From NCBI GenBank assembly GCA_963789555.1, contig CAWBKY010000010.1:81430-145429 (forward strand): DNA of 64,000 nucleotides. The letters are read 5' to 3'. The notes beneath the pieces are model-generated. The model was not told where the DNA came from. It did no database searches and saw only the letters and a list, made by a program, of their open reading frames with translations. The position numbers and the translations under genes are program-made. This DNA is from JACXTP01 sp963789555 (GTDB taxonomy: Archaea; Thermoplasmatota; Thermoplasmata; Methanomassiliicoccales; UBA472). Positions 18,303 through 28,752 of this stretch are shown piece after piece (positions within the stretch are counted from its first letter, which is position 1; every line of letters starts with the position of its first letter).

Positions 18303-19692
18303 TCAAGGTCATGAAGTTCGGCGGAACCAGCGTAGGCTCGGTCGATGCCATGCTGCGGACCGCCGACATCATCAAGCGCGAATCCGCCAGCAAGGTGGTG
18401 GTCGTCTCCGCCATGTCCGGGGTCACCAACGGCCTCATTGGCATGATGCGGGAATCGGAGCACAAGGCGGAGGCATCGCTGCGCCAACTGGCACAGAGGC
18501 ACCTGGAGACCGCCCGGGCCACCATGGGCGAGGCGGAGTTCACCGAGTACGCACCGCTGCTGCAGCAACGGGTGGACGGTCTGCGAGACCGCCTTCAGTG
18601 CCTATCATCAGGCGCCACGCGGTCACGAGAAGAAGGTACTTTACGATACCATCTCCAGTTGGGGCGAGAGGTTGAGCTCGCTCACCATGGCCCACATACT
18701 CCGTTCCCAGGGTGTGCGACGCCCTGGCCATGACCTCGGAGGAGGCGGGCATAGTCGCCACCGGGTCCCCGGGCAACGGCACGGCCGACCTTTACAGCAC
18801 GAGCGTCAATCTCAAGGCCAGGGTGTTGCCTCTGCTGGGAGGGGGCAGGACACCGATCATAACCGGGTTCTATGGCATGGACGCCACCGGCCGCCCGCTC
18901 ACGTTCGGGAGGGGCGGTTCCGACTACTCCGGCTCGGTGGTCGGCAACGGTCTGGACGCCGATATGGTGGAGATCTGGACCGATGTCGATGGGTTCATGA
19001 CCGCCGACCCGAGGGTCGTACCGGACGCCATCACCCTCGAGGAGATGGACTACAACGAGGCCGCTGAACTGGCCTACTTCGGCGCCAAGGTGCTGCACCC
19101 CCGCACCATCGAACCGGCGAGGAAGAAGTGCGTGCAGGTGTGGGTGAAGAACACCTTCAACCCAGAGGGGAAGGGCACCAAGATCCATAAGATCAGGTCG
19201 CCGGCCATGAACATGCTGCGCAGCGTGGCGGTCAAGCGGGACCTGTCCATCGTCAAGGTCTACTCGGGCGAGATAGCGTACCAGCCCGGCCTCATATCCA
19301 AGATACTCGACTCCATCACGGCCAACGGCGTCACCACCTATGCCGTCTCGACCTCGCTCTCCACCCTGGCGGTGGTGGTGCCCCAGGAACAGGTGGCCGA
19401 AGTGGTGGAGCGGCTCAGGGAGCTGAAGGACGAGGTGGAGAAGGTTCATGTCAAGGAGGGCGTATCGCTGGTGTGCGCAGTGGGCGACAGCATGCTCGAC
19501 TCCTGCGGGGTGAGCGCCAAGGTGTTCGCCACCGTCGCCGAGGCAGGCGCCAACGTGGAGCTGATCTCGGAGGGGGCCTCGGACGTGGCCCTCAACTTCG
19601 TGGTCAGCAACGAGAGGGCGGTGGCAGTGGTCAAGCTATTGCATGAGAGATACATAGGTGAGAGATATGAGGCAGTTCCAGAGTGCGAATGA
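18299..19692 (+). CDS. lysC: Aspartate kinase (frameshifted)
   Basis: Aspartate kinase makes aspartyl phosphate, the entry to lysine. KFGGTSVGS at the N-terminus, GRGGSDYSGSVVG, and EIWTDVDGFMTADPR are diagnostic. Two ACT domains occupy the last 150 residues and usually confer lysine feedback. The frame breaks near 18595 and near 18710; the middle frame reads VLYDTISSWGERLSSLTMA, as expected, so these look like base errors. It overlaps dapB (4 bases) and lysA. Confidence 0.9.
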
Positions 19693-20926
19693 GCAGATGA
19701 TCATCGGAGGCATGAAGGCCACGGACCTGGCCGACCGTTTCGGCACGCCCATCTACGTGACCGAGGAGGCCAGATTGAGGGAGAACTTCCGGCGCATATA
19801 CGACGCCTTCAACAAGCGCATGCCCACCCGGGTCCATTTCGCCTGCAAGGCCAACGCCAACTTGGCCATCATGAGGGTGCTGGAGCAGGAGGGGAGCTGC
19901 ATCGATGCGGTCAGCCTGGGCGAGGCCGAGCTGGCCCTCAAGGCGGGCTACTCCCCGGACCGGATACTTTACACAGGGACGAGCGTCTCCAACGAGGAGA
20001 TGCGCCAGCTCGTGCAGCGCAAGGTACCGATAAACGTGGACTCGCCGTCCCAGCTGCGCCGCCTGGCCCAGATCGCGCCTGGCTACCGCATCTCCATGCG
20101 CGTCAACCCCGACGTGGGGGCGGGCCACCATCACCATGTCGTCACTGGCAAGAAGACCACCAAGTTCGGCGTCCCCAAAGGCGCCATCGTGAACGCCTAC
20201 GCCGAAGCATTGGCCTTAGGACTGAAACCCTATGGGTTGCACTGCCACATCGGGGCGGGGGTGCAGGAGGTGGCCCCCTTCATCGAGGTGACCGACGTCA
20301 TGATCGAGATCGCCAACGAGATCCGCGACGTGCTCGGCCTGAAGCTGGAGGTGCTGGACCTGGGCGGCGGCATCGGCATCCCTTACAAGCCGAGCGAGCA
20401 TGAGATGGACGTGGACCTGCTGGCCGATGCCATAACCGCGCGGGTGAAGGAGCATAGCTCCATCAAGACCCTGGCATTGGAACCGGGACGATACCTGGTC
20501 TGCGACTCCACCGTGCTGCTGGCCCGGGTGCATGATATCAAGGAGACCCCGGAGAAGAGGTTCGCAGGCACGGACGCCGGCTTCAACACCCTGATAAGGC
20601 CGGCCTTCTACGGCTCATACCACCACATCGCGGTGGCCAACAAGTTCGGGCGCGAGCCGGAGCTCATCTATGATGTGGTCGGGCCCATCTGCGAGTCCGG
20701 GGACTTCATCGCCAAGGACCGCAAGTTGCCCCGCCTGGCCGAGGGCGACGTGCTGGTGGTGTACGACACGGGCGCCTATGGATATGCCATGAGCTCGACC
20801 TACAACTCCCGCGGCCGTCCCGCCGAGGTCCTCGTCCACGAAGGACAGGCCCAGGTGGTGCGCGAGGCGGAGACGGTCGATGACCTGGTCCGGGGCCAGA
20901 AGATACCTTCGAGGCTGATGCTGTGA
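19667..20926 (+). CDS. lysA: Diaminopimelate decarboxylase
   Basis: LysA is the PLP enzyme that makes lysine from meso-diaminopimelate. The PLP lysine is in FACKANANLAIM near residue 60. HCHIGAGVQ, DLGGGIGIPY, EPGRYLV and CESGDFIAKDR follow. The ATG at 19667 is used because AGGTGA lies 6-11 bases ahead; it overlaps lysC by 26 bases. The product is about 419 residues. Confidence 0.94.
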   Translation: MRQFQSANEQMIIGGMKATDLADRFGTPIYVTEEARLRENFRRIYDAFNKRMPTRVHFACKANANLAIMRVLEQEGSCIDAVSLGEAELALKAGYSPDRILYTGTSVSNEEMRQLVQRKVPINVDSPSQLRRLAQIAPGYRISMRVNPDVGAGHHHHVVTGKKTTKFGVPKGAIVNAYAEALALGLKPYGLHCHIGAGVQEVAPFIEVTDVMIEIANEIRDVLGLKLEVLDLGGGIGIPYKPSEHEMDVDLLADAITARVKEHSSIKTLALEPGRYLVCDSTVLLARVHDIKETPEKRFAGTDAGFNTLIRPAFYGSYHHIAVANKFGREPELIYDVVGPICESGDFIAKDRKLPRLAEGDVLVVYDTGAYGYAMSSTYNSRGRPAEVLVHEGQAQVVREAETVDDLVRGQKIPSRLML

Positions 20927-21756
20927 GGTTCTGGAAATACCACGGCCTGGGCAACGACTTCATCGTGCTGGAGAACATGGACGGCAGGGCCCGCAAGGAC
21001 CCGGACTTCGTCATCGGTCTATGCGATCGGCGCTTCGGCATCGGAGCTGACGGTATACTCTATGTGGAGAGGGACGAGGCGGCGGACGCGCGCATGGTGG
21101 TGATGAACTCGGACGGCTCGGAGGCGGAGATGTGCGGCAACGGCATCCGCTGCGTGGCCAAGCACCTCTATGACTTCGGATCGGTGCGCAAGGAGTCCAT
21201 GAGCATCAACACGCTGGCGGGGATCAAGCCCATCCAATGCACGGTCAAGGACGGCCTGGTCACGACGGTCAAGGTGGAGATGGGCGCCCCGCGCCTGGAC
21301 TGCTCCGATGTGCCCATGAACTGTCACGGCCGCTTCCTGGAAGGGGAGCTGGAGGCCGATGGCGTCAAGGTACGCGGCACGGCGGTCTCCATGGGGAACC
21401 CCCACTTCATCATCTTCCAGGAGCTGGAGGACCGAGAGGTGCTGCGCCTCGGGCCAGTTCTCGAGAGGCACCCTGCCTTCCCGCGCAAGACCAACGTAGA
21501 ATTCGTTAAATCGAAGAAAGGGCTATTGGAGGTCAAGGTCTTCGAGAGGGGGGCGGGTTGGACCCAGGCCTGCGGCACCGGGGCGTGCGCCACCGCGGTG
21601 GCGGCGGCCATGCTGGGCAAGGTCCCGTTCGACCAAGAGGTGGAGGTAAGGCTCCCCGGAGGAAGCCTTTGGATCACGGTCGCGTCCGACCTGGGCTCGG
21701 TGACCATGCGGGGTCCAGCGGTGCGAGTGTTCCGCGGAGAGCTGACAGGAGAGTGA
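20923..21756 (+). CDS. dapF: Diaminopimelate epimerase
   Basis: DapF converts LL- to meso-diaminopimelate with two cysteines as acid and base: MCGNGIRCVAK near residue 68 and ACGTGACATA near residue 217. KYHGLGNDFIVL marks the N-terminus. The GTG at 20923 overlaps the lysA stop by 4 bases. Confidence 0.94.
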   Translation: MRFWKYHGLGNDFIVLENMDGRARKDPDFVIGLCDRRFGIGADGILYVERDEAADARMVVMNSDGSEAEMCGNGIRCVAKHLYDFGSVRKESMSINTLAGIKPIQCTVKDGLVTTVKVEMGAPRLDCSDVPMNCHGRFLEGELEADGVKVRGTAVSMGNPHFIIFQELEDREVLRLGPVLERHPAFPRKTNVEFVKSKKGLLEVKVFERGAGWTQACGTGACATAVAAAMLGKVPFDQEVEVRLPGGSLWITVASDLGSVTMRGPAVRVFRGELTGE

Positions 21757-22920
21757 GCACATTTCATCATTCGAGTACGCTACTAGACTGAAGAAGATCC
21801 CACCATATCTGTTCGTGGAGATCGAGGAGAAGGTGCGGAAGAAGCGCGCCGAGGGGATCGACATCATCGATTTCGGCATCGGGGACCCGGACCTGCCGAC
21901 GCCTCCGGCCATCGTGGAGGAGGTCAAGAGGCAGCTGGACGACCCGGCGAACCACCGCTACCCATCCTCCAGCGGCGAGCCGGAGGTGCGCAGGGCGGTG
22001 GCCGACTGGTACAAGAAGCGGTTCAACGTGAGCTTGGACCCGGACGGGGAGGTGGCGATACTCATCGGCGGCAAGGAGGGCATAGCGAACATCTGCCGGG
22101 CGTTCGTCAACCCCGGAGAGAAGGTGCTCTGCCCCGACCCGGGCTATCCGGTCTACTCTCAGGGCGGGACCCTGCTCAGCGACGCCGTCCCGGTCAAGGT
22201 GCCGCATAAGGCCGGAGAAGAACTTCCTGCCGGACCTGGACTCCCTGCCCAGCGATGCCAGGATGCTCTACCTGAACTACCCCAACAACCCCACCGGGGC
22301 CGTGGTCACCAAGGAATTCCTGTGGCGGGCCACCACCTGGTGCACGGAGACGGACACCATATTCTGCTACGACAACGCCTACTCGGAGATGACGTTCGAC
22401 GATTATGTCGCGCCCGTCTGCGCTGGGCTGCTGCCAGGGCGGCCGACTGATCGAGTTCGGGACATTGTCGAAGACGTTCAACATGACCGGCTACCGCATC
22501 GGCTTCGCCGTGGGGGACGCCAAGTTGGTGGCTGGACTGAAGAAGGTGAAGGCCCAGATCGACTCCGGGGCCCCCATGTTCATCCAGAAGGCCATGATCA
22601 AGGCGCTGGAGATGTACGATGGGGCGGAAAGGCCCCAGGTCGTGAAGGACAACATCAAGGTCTACCAGGAACGACGCAACGTCCTGGTGAAGGGGCTGCG
22701 CTCCCTGGGCTACAAGATCGACCCGCCCAAGGGGACGTTCTATCTCTGGCTCCATGTGGACATGCCCTCCATGAAGTTCGCGGAGAGGATGCTCAACGCC
22801 GGCATCGTCTGCACCCCGGGCGTCGGCTTCGGCGAGTTTGGCGAAGGCTACGTGCGCTTCGCCACCACCCAGCCGGTGGCGCGCATCGAAGAGGCATTGG
22901 AAAGAATGGCCAAGATGTGA
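21753..22920 (+). CDS. dapL: LL-diaminopimelate aminotransferase (frameshifted)
   Basis: DapL makes LL-diaminopimelate in one step, so no succinylase or acetylase branch is needed; none is seen here. FEYATRLKKIPPYLF, DFGIGDPDLPTPP, YLNYPNNPTGA and the PLP lysine in GTLSKTFNMTGYRIGFA are present. Frame changes occur near 21770, 22205 and 22430. A GTG at 21753 overlaps the dapF stop, like other junctions in this operon, and is the probable start, although the conserved N-terminus is in a shifted frame. Confidence 0.87.
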
Positions 22921-23034
22921 TCAAACCCCTTCCCCCCTCCCCTTTTCTCACAGGGTGATACGGTCATTCCGGCCTTACCGTGGTCTGGCAAATACCATAA
23001 AGGTCCAGATCGGAAATGATGTGACCGACCCGAC

Positions 23035-23268
23035 ATGAACTTGACCAATGAGAGCTACGTCATCAGGATCGGCACCAAGAACTTCACCGAGCTGTACTAT
23101 CGAGATAAGGACGGCTGGAAGAAGGTCAGCTCACGCGGCAATGTGTTCCCTGCGACGGCAGAGCAGGTCCTGAACCACGTCCTGCCTGCGTTGGCTGGGA
23201 TCAAACCCGGGGTGACCATCGAGGTGGAACATTATGATGATCCGGAGGAGCGGGACCTCCGGCCCTAG
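23035..23268 (+). CDS. Small hypothetical protein
   Basis: The 77-residue protein is not recognised. It is soluble, with likely beta strands (ESYVIRIGTKNFTELYYRDK) and a conserved-looking core GNVFPATAEQVLNHVLPALAGI. An A/T-rich box (ACCATAAAGG) sits about 35 bases ahead of the ATG. It lies between the lysine operon and pgk and is convergent with pgk. Confidence 0.55.
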   Translation: MNLTNESYVIRIGTKNFTELYYRDKDGWKKVSSRGNVFPATAEQVLNHVLPALAGIKPGVTIEVEHYDDPEERDLRP

Positions 23269-23301
23269 ATCGGGCCAGGAACGAATTCAAAAAGGATCCG
23301 A

Positions 23302-24537
23302 TCACTTCTTGGCCTGCTCCCTCTTGTAGGCGGCCTTGAGCGCCTCCACCACGGGCATGGTCCTGCCTAAAAGGTAGGTCTCCAGTGCGCCGCCCCCTGT
23401 GCTGACGTAGCTGATGCGCGAGAACAGCCCGAAACGCTCGGCCGCGGAGACGGTGTGACCCCCGCCGATGACGGTATATGCGCCAGAGTCGACCGCCGCC
23501 TGGAGCAGCGCCCTGGTGCCGATGGCGAACTCCTCCCGCTCGAAGACCCCGGCCGGGCCGGACATGAACACCGTGCCAGCGTTGGCGATGACCTTGGAGA
23601 ACTTATCGATGGACCGGGGGCCGATGTCATAGATGGGATAATCGTTGGGAAGGTCGCCCACCAGCAGCTCCAGGCGTACACCGTCCTGGTCCAACGCCAC
23701 GTCCAATGGCAGGAGGATGCGCTCGCCCTTCTCCCGGATCAACTTCATGGCCGCCTCCAGGTTCTCCGGGGTGAACTCCTTGCTCAGGATCTCCTCGCTG
23801 TCCTGCCCCAGGTCCACGCCCCGGGCCTTGAGGAAGGCGTTGGCGCTCAACCCTACCAGTATGACGAAATCGGCGATCTGCTTGGTGAGGATGCGGTCGA
23901 TGACCTTGATGGAGTCGGAGAACTTCGATCCCCCGAGGACGAAGACGCAAGGCCGGGATGGTTCCTCGAACACGGAGCTGAGGGCGTTCAGCTCCCTCTC
24001 CATGAGCCTGCCGGCGGCCGAGGGCAGTACCGCCTGGAACCCGACCAGGGAGCAATGGGAACGGTGGGCCGCCCCGAAGGCGTCGGAGACATAGAGGTCG
24101 GCCACGGAGGCCAGGCGCTGCACCATCTCCTCCTGGGAATGTTCGTCCATGCTCTTCTTGTCCTGCTCGCAGCTCAGCTCCCTGACGTTCTTGAGCATGA
24201 TGGCCTGGCCGGGCGACATGCCACGGATGGCGGCAAGGGCCTCGTCGCCATAGAGGTCGTCCACGTAGCGGACCTCCTGGCCTAGGTATTGGGTGATGAT
24301 TTGGGCGTGCTGGTCCAAGGCGCAATAGTCCCAGTCACCCGGGCGACCCTGGTGGGCGATGATGACCACTTTGGCCTTCTTCTCCACCAGCTCCTTCAAG
24401 GTGGGCATGATCTGCTTGATGCGGTTGTCGTCGCCGATGGTCATGGTCTCCTGTCTCAAAGGACAGTTGATGTCCACGCGGAGGATGACGGTCATCCCGC
24501 CCAGGTCGAAATCATCCAATGTGTTGAACTCCTTCAT
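23302..24537 (-). CDS. pgk: Phosphoglycerate kinase
   Basis: PGK interconverts 1,3-bisphosphoglycerate and 3-phosphoglycerate. VILRVDINCPL, the basic patch AHQGRPGDWD, SDAFGAAHRSHCSL, VLGGSKFSDSI and GGGHTVSAAERFGL are seen. The internal ATG at 24537 (MKEFNTLDDF) gives the family N-terminus of about 411 residues; an in-frame codon at 24585 would add 16 atypical residues. GAPDH lies close by on the same strand behind the histidine kinase gene. Confidence 0.92.
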   Translation of the reverse strand: MKEFNTLDDFDLGGMTVILRVDINCPLRQETMTIGDDNRIKQIMPTLKELVEKKAKVVIIAHQGRPGDWDYCALDQHAQIITQYLGQEVRYVDDLYGDEALAAIRGMSPGQAIMLKNVRELSCEQDKKSMDEHSQEEMVQRLASVADLYVSDAFGAAHRSHCSLVGFQAVLPSAAGRLMERELNALSSVFEEPSRPCVFVLGGSKFSDSIKVIDRILTKQIADFVILVGLSANAFLKARGVDLGQDSEEILSKEFTPENLEAAMKLIREKGERILLPLDVALDQDGVRLELLVGDLPNDYPIYDIGPRSIDKFSKVIANAGTVFMSGPAGVFEREEFAIGTRALLQAAVDSGAYTVIGGGHTVSAAERFGLFSRISYVSTGGGALETYLLGRTMPVVEALKAAYKREQAKK

Positions 24538-24594
24538 CGGGACCACCTTATGCACACCAGTACGGTACGGGTTATGCACCAGCAAAGGGATGGG

Positions 24595-24681
24595 GTTAAA
24601 TTATCGTTTCGGTCGTCCGCGAGAAGGTCCGCCCGATCATATGCTCCTGGATTGATATTGGGATGACCAACCTTTTTATCG
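24595..24681. promoter_or_regulatory. Divergent promoters of pgk and the histidine kinase gene
   Basis: On the minus strand ATAATTTAA (about 24597-24605) faces pgk. On the plus strand CTTTTTATCG (24670-24679) lies about 30 bases before the kinase ATG at 24712. Confidence 0.4.
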
Positions 24682-24711
24682 TCATAGGCAAATCAACATG
24701 ACGGCCCTAAG

Positions 24712-25749
24712 ATGTCACACCCGGACAGAGACAGCATCGCCGTTTATTATGAACAGATACGACTGCGCGAGCAAAGCCTGACCTTGGTGATGACAAGGGA
24801 GGGCGCTCTGGAAGGGGTCGGACCGAGCACGGAATGGTTGCTCGGTTTCCAGACCACGGAGCTCCAGGGCAGACCCATGGAGGCGTTGGTGCACAAGGAA
24901 CGGCTTCCAGAGGTGATGGAGGCCGTGCAAACGGTCTTGGACAACAACGACCGGAGGTCCTTGGACCTGCAGTTCTGGACCAAGGAAGGTCGCATGAAAT
25001 GGTTCCGTTGCACGCTCTTCCGTGTGAACGATGGAACAGGCCCTAAGGTCTGCCTGCAGGGGATCGACATCACCGAGTGGAAGGATTCGGAATCGGAGCT
25101 GGAGCTGATGAACAAGAAGCTCAGCATATTGGGTTCCGCCACCCGCCACGACGTCCTCAACTCGCTCACCGGGCTGTTCGGCTATCTCGAACTGGCAGAG
25201 GGGAAGACCAAGGACGAGACGTTATTGAAGTACATCCGCAAGGCCAAGGCCTCGGCGGACGCGATACGCAAGCAGATGGAGTTCACTCGCACCTATCAGG
25301 AGATCGGGGCGAAGAAACCGGACTGGATCAACGTGGCCAACGCGGTACGTTCCGCCTACTCCGCCCTGAGCGACCCGCGCATACCGCTGGACCTGGACGT
25401 CGGCGGGCTGACCGTTTACGCGGACCCGATGTTGGAGAAGGTGTTCTACAACCTCCTGGACAACACCTTCCGCCATGGCGAGAGGGCCACTTACATCAAG
25501 GTGCGCTTCGAGCAGACGGACGGGGTGGGGCTGCTTTACATCGAGGATGACGGCGTGGGCATCGCGGCGGACGAGAAGGAGCTCATATTCCGGCGTGGCT
25601 ACGGTAAGAACACCGGGCTCGGACTATATGTGTCCAAGGAGGTGCTGGGCATCACCGGCATCGGCATCATCGAGAACGGCGAGCACGGCAAAGGCACGCG
25701 CCTGGTCATCACCATACCCCCAGGCATATTCCGGTTGGAAGGCCAGTGA
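24712..25749 (+). CDS. Soluble PAS-domain sensor histidine kinase
   Basis: A PAS domain spans residues 20-125 (GPSTEWLLGFQTTELQGRP and a PAC-like DITEWKD end). The phosphoacceptor helix holds SATRHDVLNSLTGLFGYLE with His near 143. An HATPase domain follows with NLLDNTFRHGE (N box), EDDGVGIAADEK (G1), GYGKNTGLGLYVSKEV and GKGTRLVI. No membrane helix is seen, so it senses an intracellular cue. No receiver protein is adjacent; this is common for archaeal kinases. Confidence 0.88.
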   Translation: MSHPDRDSIAVYYEQIRLREQSLTLVMTREGALEGVGPSTEWLLGFQTTELQGRPMEALVHKERLPEVMEAVQTVLDNNDRRSLDLQFWTKEGRMKWFRCTLFRVNDGTGPKVCLQGIDITEWKDSESELELMNKKLSILGSATRHDVLNSLTGLFGYLELAEGKTKDETLLKYIRKAKASADAIRKQMEFTRTYQEIGAKKPDWINVANAVRSAYSALSDPRIPLDLDVGGLTVYADPMLEKVFYNLLDNTFRHGERATYIKVRFEQTDGVGLLYIEDDGVGIAADEKELIFRRGYGKNTGLGLYVSKEVLGITGIGIIENGEHGKGTRLVITIPPGIFRLEGQ

Positions 25750-25778
25750 TCGAAATGATTATAAAGGAAAGGGCGGCC

Positions 25779-26796
25779 TCATTTGGCCAGCCCGATGGCC
25801 TTGTCGGTCTTGGCGATGGAGATGGTAGGGTCCTGCTCCAGCTTGCACATGGCCCTGATGCAGTCCACGTTCTCCGGGACGACGTCGGACTCCTGGTGCA
25901 CCGCCTGGTAATAGTAGAGGTGGTTGTCCATGACCTTGGTGCCGTCCTTCCAGACCACGATCTCCATCATGTCGCCCCTGGCCCGACCCATGTCCCGGGC
26001 CATTTCCATGACCTGGCCGGTGCCCTTTATCCCGTCCTTGCCTGAGACCAAGCGGACGCGTGGGGCCTTTTTCCAGACGTTCATGACCTCCTCCTCGGTC
26101 ACCTTGCGCTTCAGGTCCACCGCGATGCAGTGCACGTGCATCAGGGTGGTGGGCGTCACCACCGCCATGGTCTGGATGGGCAACCATGGCATGATGGTCT
26201 GCACGTCCGGCCCATGATGGGTGGGCAACTTGAGCGAGGGCTCGATGGAGTTGAGCGGAGAGCCCCTCCGGTCGGACGGGTCGGCGCCGCGCCGGATCAA
26301 CGATGCGATGACCCTCTCCACGCCGAACTCCTTGTCGATGGGGAACAGGGTGCGCACCAGGCCAGTGGTGTTGCAGGAGACGACGCGCACGAAGCGGGCG
26401 CCCCAGGACTCATGATAGTTGGCGAGGGCGTTGAAAGAGATGCCAGCTATGCCGTGCTCCTCCCCTCCTTGGAATATCGCCTTGACCCCCGCCTGCCTCA
26501 TATTTGGCCTTGTACTGCGCGCCGATGCCGCCCGGGGTGGTGTCGATGATGATGTCGACCTTCTTCAGCAGGTCGTCCAGTGTGCCAGCGCACTTGTAGC
26601 CGGCCTTGTCGAACTCGCCAACGTCCTCCAGGCAAGCCCCGTACAGGGGGAACCCTTCCGCCACCGCCTGCTTGGCCTCGTAGCTGGGCCTGGTCTTGGT
26701 GACCCCGACGATCTCCATATCGTCCTGCTTGGAAACCGCCCAGGCCGCCCTCTTTCCGATGGTCCCGTAACCGTTGACGCCTACCTTCACCTTCAT
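25779..26796 (-). CDS. gap: Archaeal type II glyceraldehyde-3-phosphate dehydrogenase (frameshifted)
   Basis: The N-terminus KVGVNGYGTIGKRAAWAV is the archaeal Rossmann loop. The catalytic cysteine is in VSCNTTGLVRTL, followed by HGPDVQTIMPWL and TPTTLMHVHCIAVDL. The frame changes near 26500, between YKAKYEAGG and KAIFQGGEEH, leaving both halves archaeal GAPDH. Together with pgk it makes the lower glycolytic or gluconeogenic steps. The start at 26796 was picked to match the family N-terminus. Confidence 0.88.
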
Positions 26797-26881
26797 GACC
26801 GCTACTCTCCATCCCCGGTTATTACCTCGGGTAATATCTGCCTTTTGATTGCCCCGACGAAAGCATCGTGCTAACTGGCCA

Positions 26882-27195
26882 TCACTTGGGGATGATGTAT
26901 ACCTTGGGCGCCATCTTGATGGCATAGAAGATGAAGGGGACGAAGACCATCGTGAGCAGGATGATGGGCCACTTGTCCTCCCCGATCAAGATCATGGCGA
27001 TGGAGATGACGGCGATGACAAAGCCCAGGAGCAGGAGGCAGCGGCTGGCGAACGACACCACGTCCTCCTCCTTTATCTGCACGTTGGGGTCCTCCTTGTA
27101 GAAAGGGACCGCCTTGATGCCCCGGGCCCTTACCACCAGGCCGTAGACTATCAGTCCCAACCGAAAACCAGTAAGATGTAGGAGAACACCAACAT
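26882..27195 (-). CDS. Small membrane protein (frameshifted near its start)
   Basis: From the ATG at 27195 the first 12 residues (VFSYILLVFG) form part of a helix, then the frame must shift near 27160 to read GLIVYGLVVRARGIKAVPFYKED. Two more helices follow (LLLLGFVIAVISIAMILIG and IILLTMVFVPFIFYAI). About 104 residues in total. Family is not recognised. It is followed on the same strand by gap and preceded by a DUF5654-like gene. Confidence 0.5.
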
Positions 27196-27278
27196 AGATC
27201 TTGACCGGAAAAGGGAAATCCGTGGTCTGATAAAAATATATGTGATGAGGGGGAGCCTCCCCCTCGTTTGAAAATAGT

Positions 27279-27542
27279 TTACTTCTTTATTTTCTCATCG
27301 ATCTTCATGTCCGCGGCCTTGGCCTTCGCAGCGGCCCGTGCGATCACGATGATGGCGATCACTGCGATTATGGTCACGATGACCGCATATATCATCAATG
27401 CGATCCAACCTTGACCAGTATCAAGATATTCATTTACAAGGGCTACTATCGCCGAGTTCCAGGCCAAAGCGGCCAACACACCGAATGCCGCCGTCATCAG
27501 GGCAGCGATGGTCTCGATCACTTGTGTTCTTAAACTTGCCAT
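27279..27542 (-). CDS. DUF5654-like small membrane protein
   Basis: The 87-residue protein has TQVIETIAALMTAAFGVLAALAWNSAIVALVNEY, which resembles archaeal DUF5654 proteins, then a second helix (IALMIYAVIVTIIAVIAIIVIA) and a short charged tail rich in lysine. Function is unknown. The ATG has AGGAGG-like sequence upstream (reverse of TCCTCCTT at 27549-27556). Confidence 0.65.
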   Translation of the reverse strand: MASLRTQVIETIAALMTAAFGVLAALAWNSAIVALVNEYLDTGQGWIALMIYAVIVTIIAVIAIIVIARAAAKAKAADMKIDEKIKK

Positions 27543-27711
27543 TCAATCATTCCTCCTTAGGGAAAAATCCCAATGAAGTTATCGATAATCCTCCCATATT
27601 ATGATTTTATTGCTGTAATGGAAGTGTACTGGGAGCGCGATTGATATCGGATGGAGTCTTCAAGTACTCTCCGGATGTCCTCCTCTGGTGCGCTTATACT
27701 GGTCTCTTGAA

Positions 27712-27762
27712 AATCATAGATTCGATGATTCTCTGACAATGTCCGGTCGCAGATTTTAATAG
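27712..27762 (+). promoter_or_regulatory. Promoter with inverted repeat ahead of the radical SAM gene
   Basis: AATCAT-N7-ATGATT (27712-27730), extendable to nine bases with one mismatch, lies about 25 bases before a TATA-like TTTTAATAG (27755-27763). The gene starts at 27785. The repeat is placed like an operator. The rest of 27543-27711 shows nothing recognisable. Confidence 0.4.
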
Positions 27763-27784
27763 CGGTAGCATGATTTGTGGGCGG

Positions 27785-28727
27785 ATGTCCAAGTTAAAGG
27801 CGGCAGGTCAATATCGGCTACTATGCCAAGTGGTTCATGCTCAGCAAGGTGGGACGGAAGAACCCATTGGTCAACACCATGCTGATCAACTACGATTGCA
27901 ACCTGCGCTGCAAGCACTGCAGCGTCCACGAGAACATAGACAAGCTGCCTGGCCCCCGCACCATACCTTACGACATGGCGGTGCGGGAGCTGGAGAAGAA
28001 GTTCGAGGAAGGAGCGCGGGTGGCGTTCTTCGAAGGCGGGGAGCCCACCTTATGGAAGGACGGGGACAAGGACCTGGGCGACCTCATCCAAGCGGCAAAA
28101 AAGGTCGGTTACTTCGTCACAGGCTACACCACCAACGGCACCAATGTGATATTCGAGCAGAGCGACGTCATCTCCGTCTCGTTGGACGGCCCAAGGGAGG
28201 TGCACGACCGCATCCGAGGACCGGGCGTCTTCGACCAACTGATGGCCAATCTGGCCAGGACGGAACATCAGAACATCTTCGCCAACATGGTGGTCATGCA
28301 GGAGAACAAGGACGCGCTGAAGGGAACGCTGGAAGCGGTGCAGGCCAGCGGCCGGATAAATGGCCTGATGATCAATTTCCTCACCCCGCCGCCGATATCC
28401 CAGGCCTTGTCCTTGGAGGAGAAGCGAAAGGTGGTGGAGGAGGCCATGGCCTTGAAGAAGCAGGGCTACCCGGTGCTCAACACCAATAGCGCATTGAAGG
28501 AGCTGCTCATCGAGGACTATGAGAAGAGATGCCCGGCCTGGGCCTCGGCCTTCGTCCTGCCCGGCCCGACCTACTTCTATGGCTGCCCCATGCGCGGCAC
28601 CGAGGCCTGCAAGCAATGCGGCTTCGACGCGGTGCGGGAGTACTCGCTCATCGTCAGGGGCAACCCGTTCGCCATCTCGCAGATGTCAGGGCGTTTCGCC
28701 TTGAGCGGGAAGAGGAGAAAGGTCTAA
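27785..28727 (+). CDS. Radical SAM protein of the HpnH-like group (one frameshift)
   Basis: The cluster motif is YDCNLRCKHCSVHEN (CX3CX2C), followed by FFEGGEPTLWKD and TGYTTNGTN, which are standard SAM-barrel signatures. A C-terminal cysteine group is YGCPMRGTEACKQCGF, as in proteins with a DUF3463-like end. The start ATG at 27785 begins SKLKAAGQ; the frame then changes near 27810 to IGYYAKWFMLSKVGRKNP. Substrate is unknown. The gene is alone with its own promoter. Confidence 0.75.
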
Positions 28728-28752
28728 GAGGTCAGAGGCCAAACCTACTTCC

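Noticed and set aside
22921..23034. Riboswitch or structured RNA after dapL
   Set aside because: Only a pyrimidine-rich run (possible terminator) and a promoter-like box are visible; no conserved aptamer was recognised.
27543..27784. Possible tRNA or small RNA gene
   Set aside because: No T-loop (GGTTCGAAT-like) or acceptor pairing found; only a short inverted repeat and TATA box.
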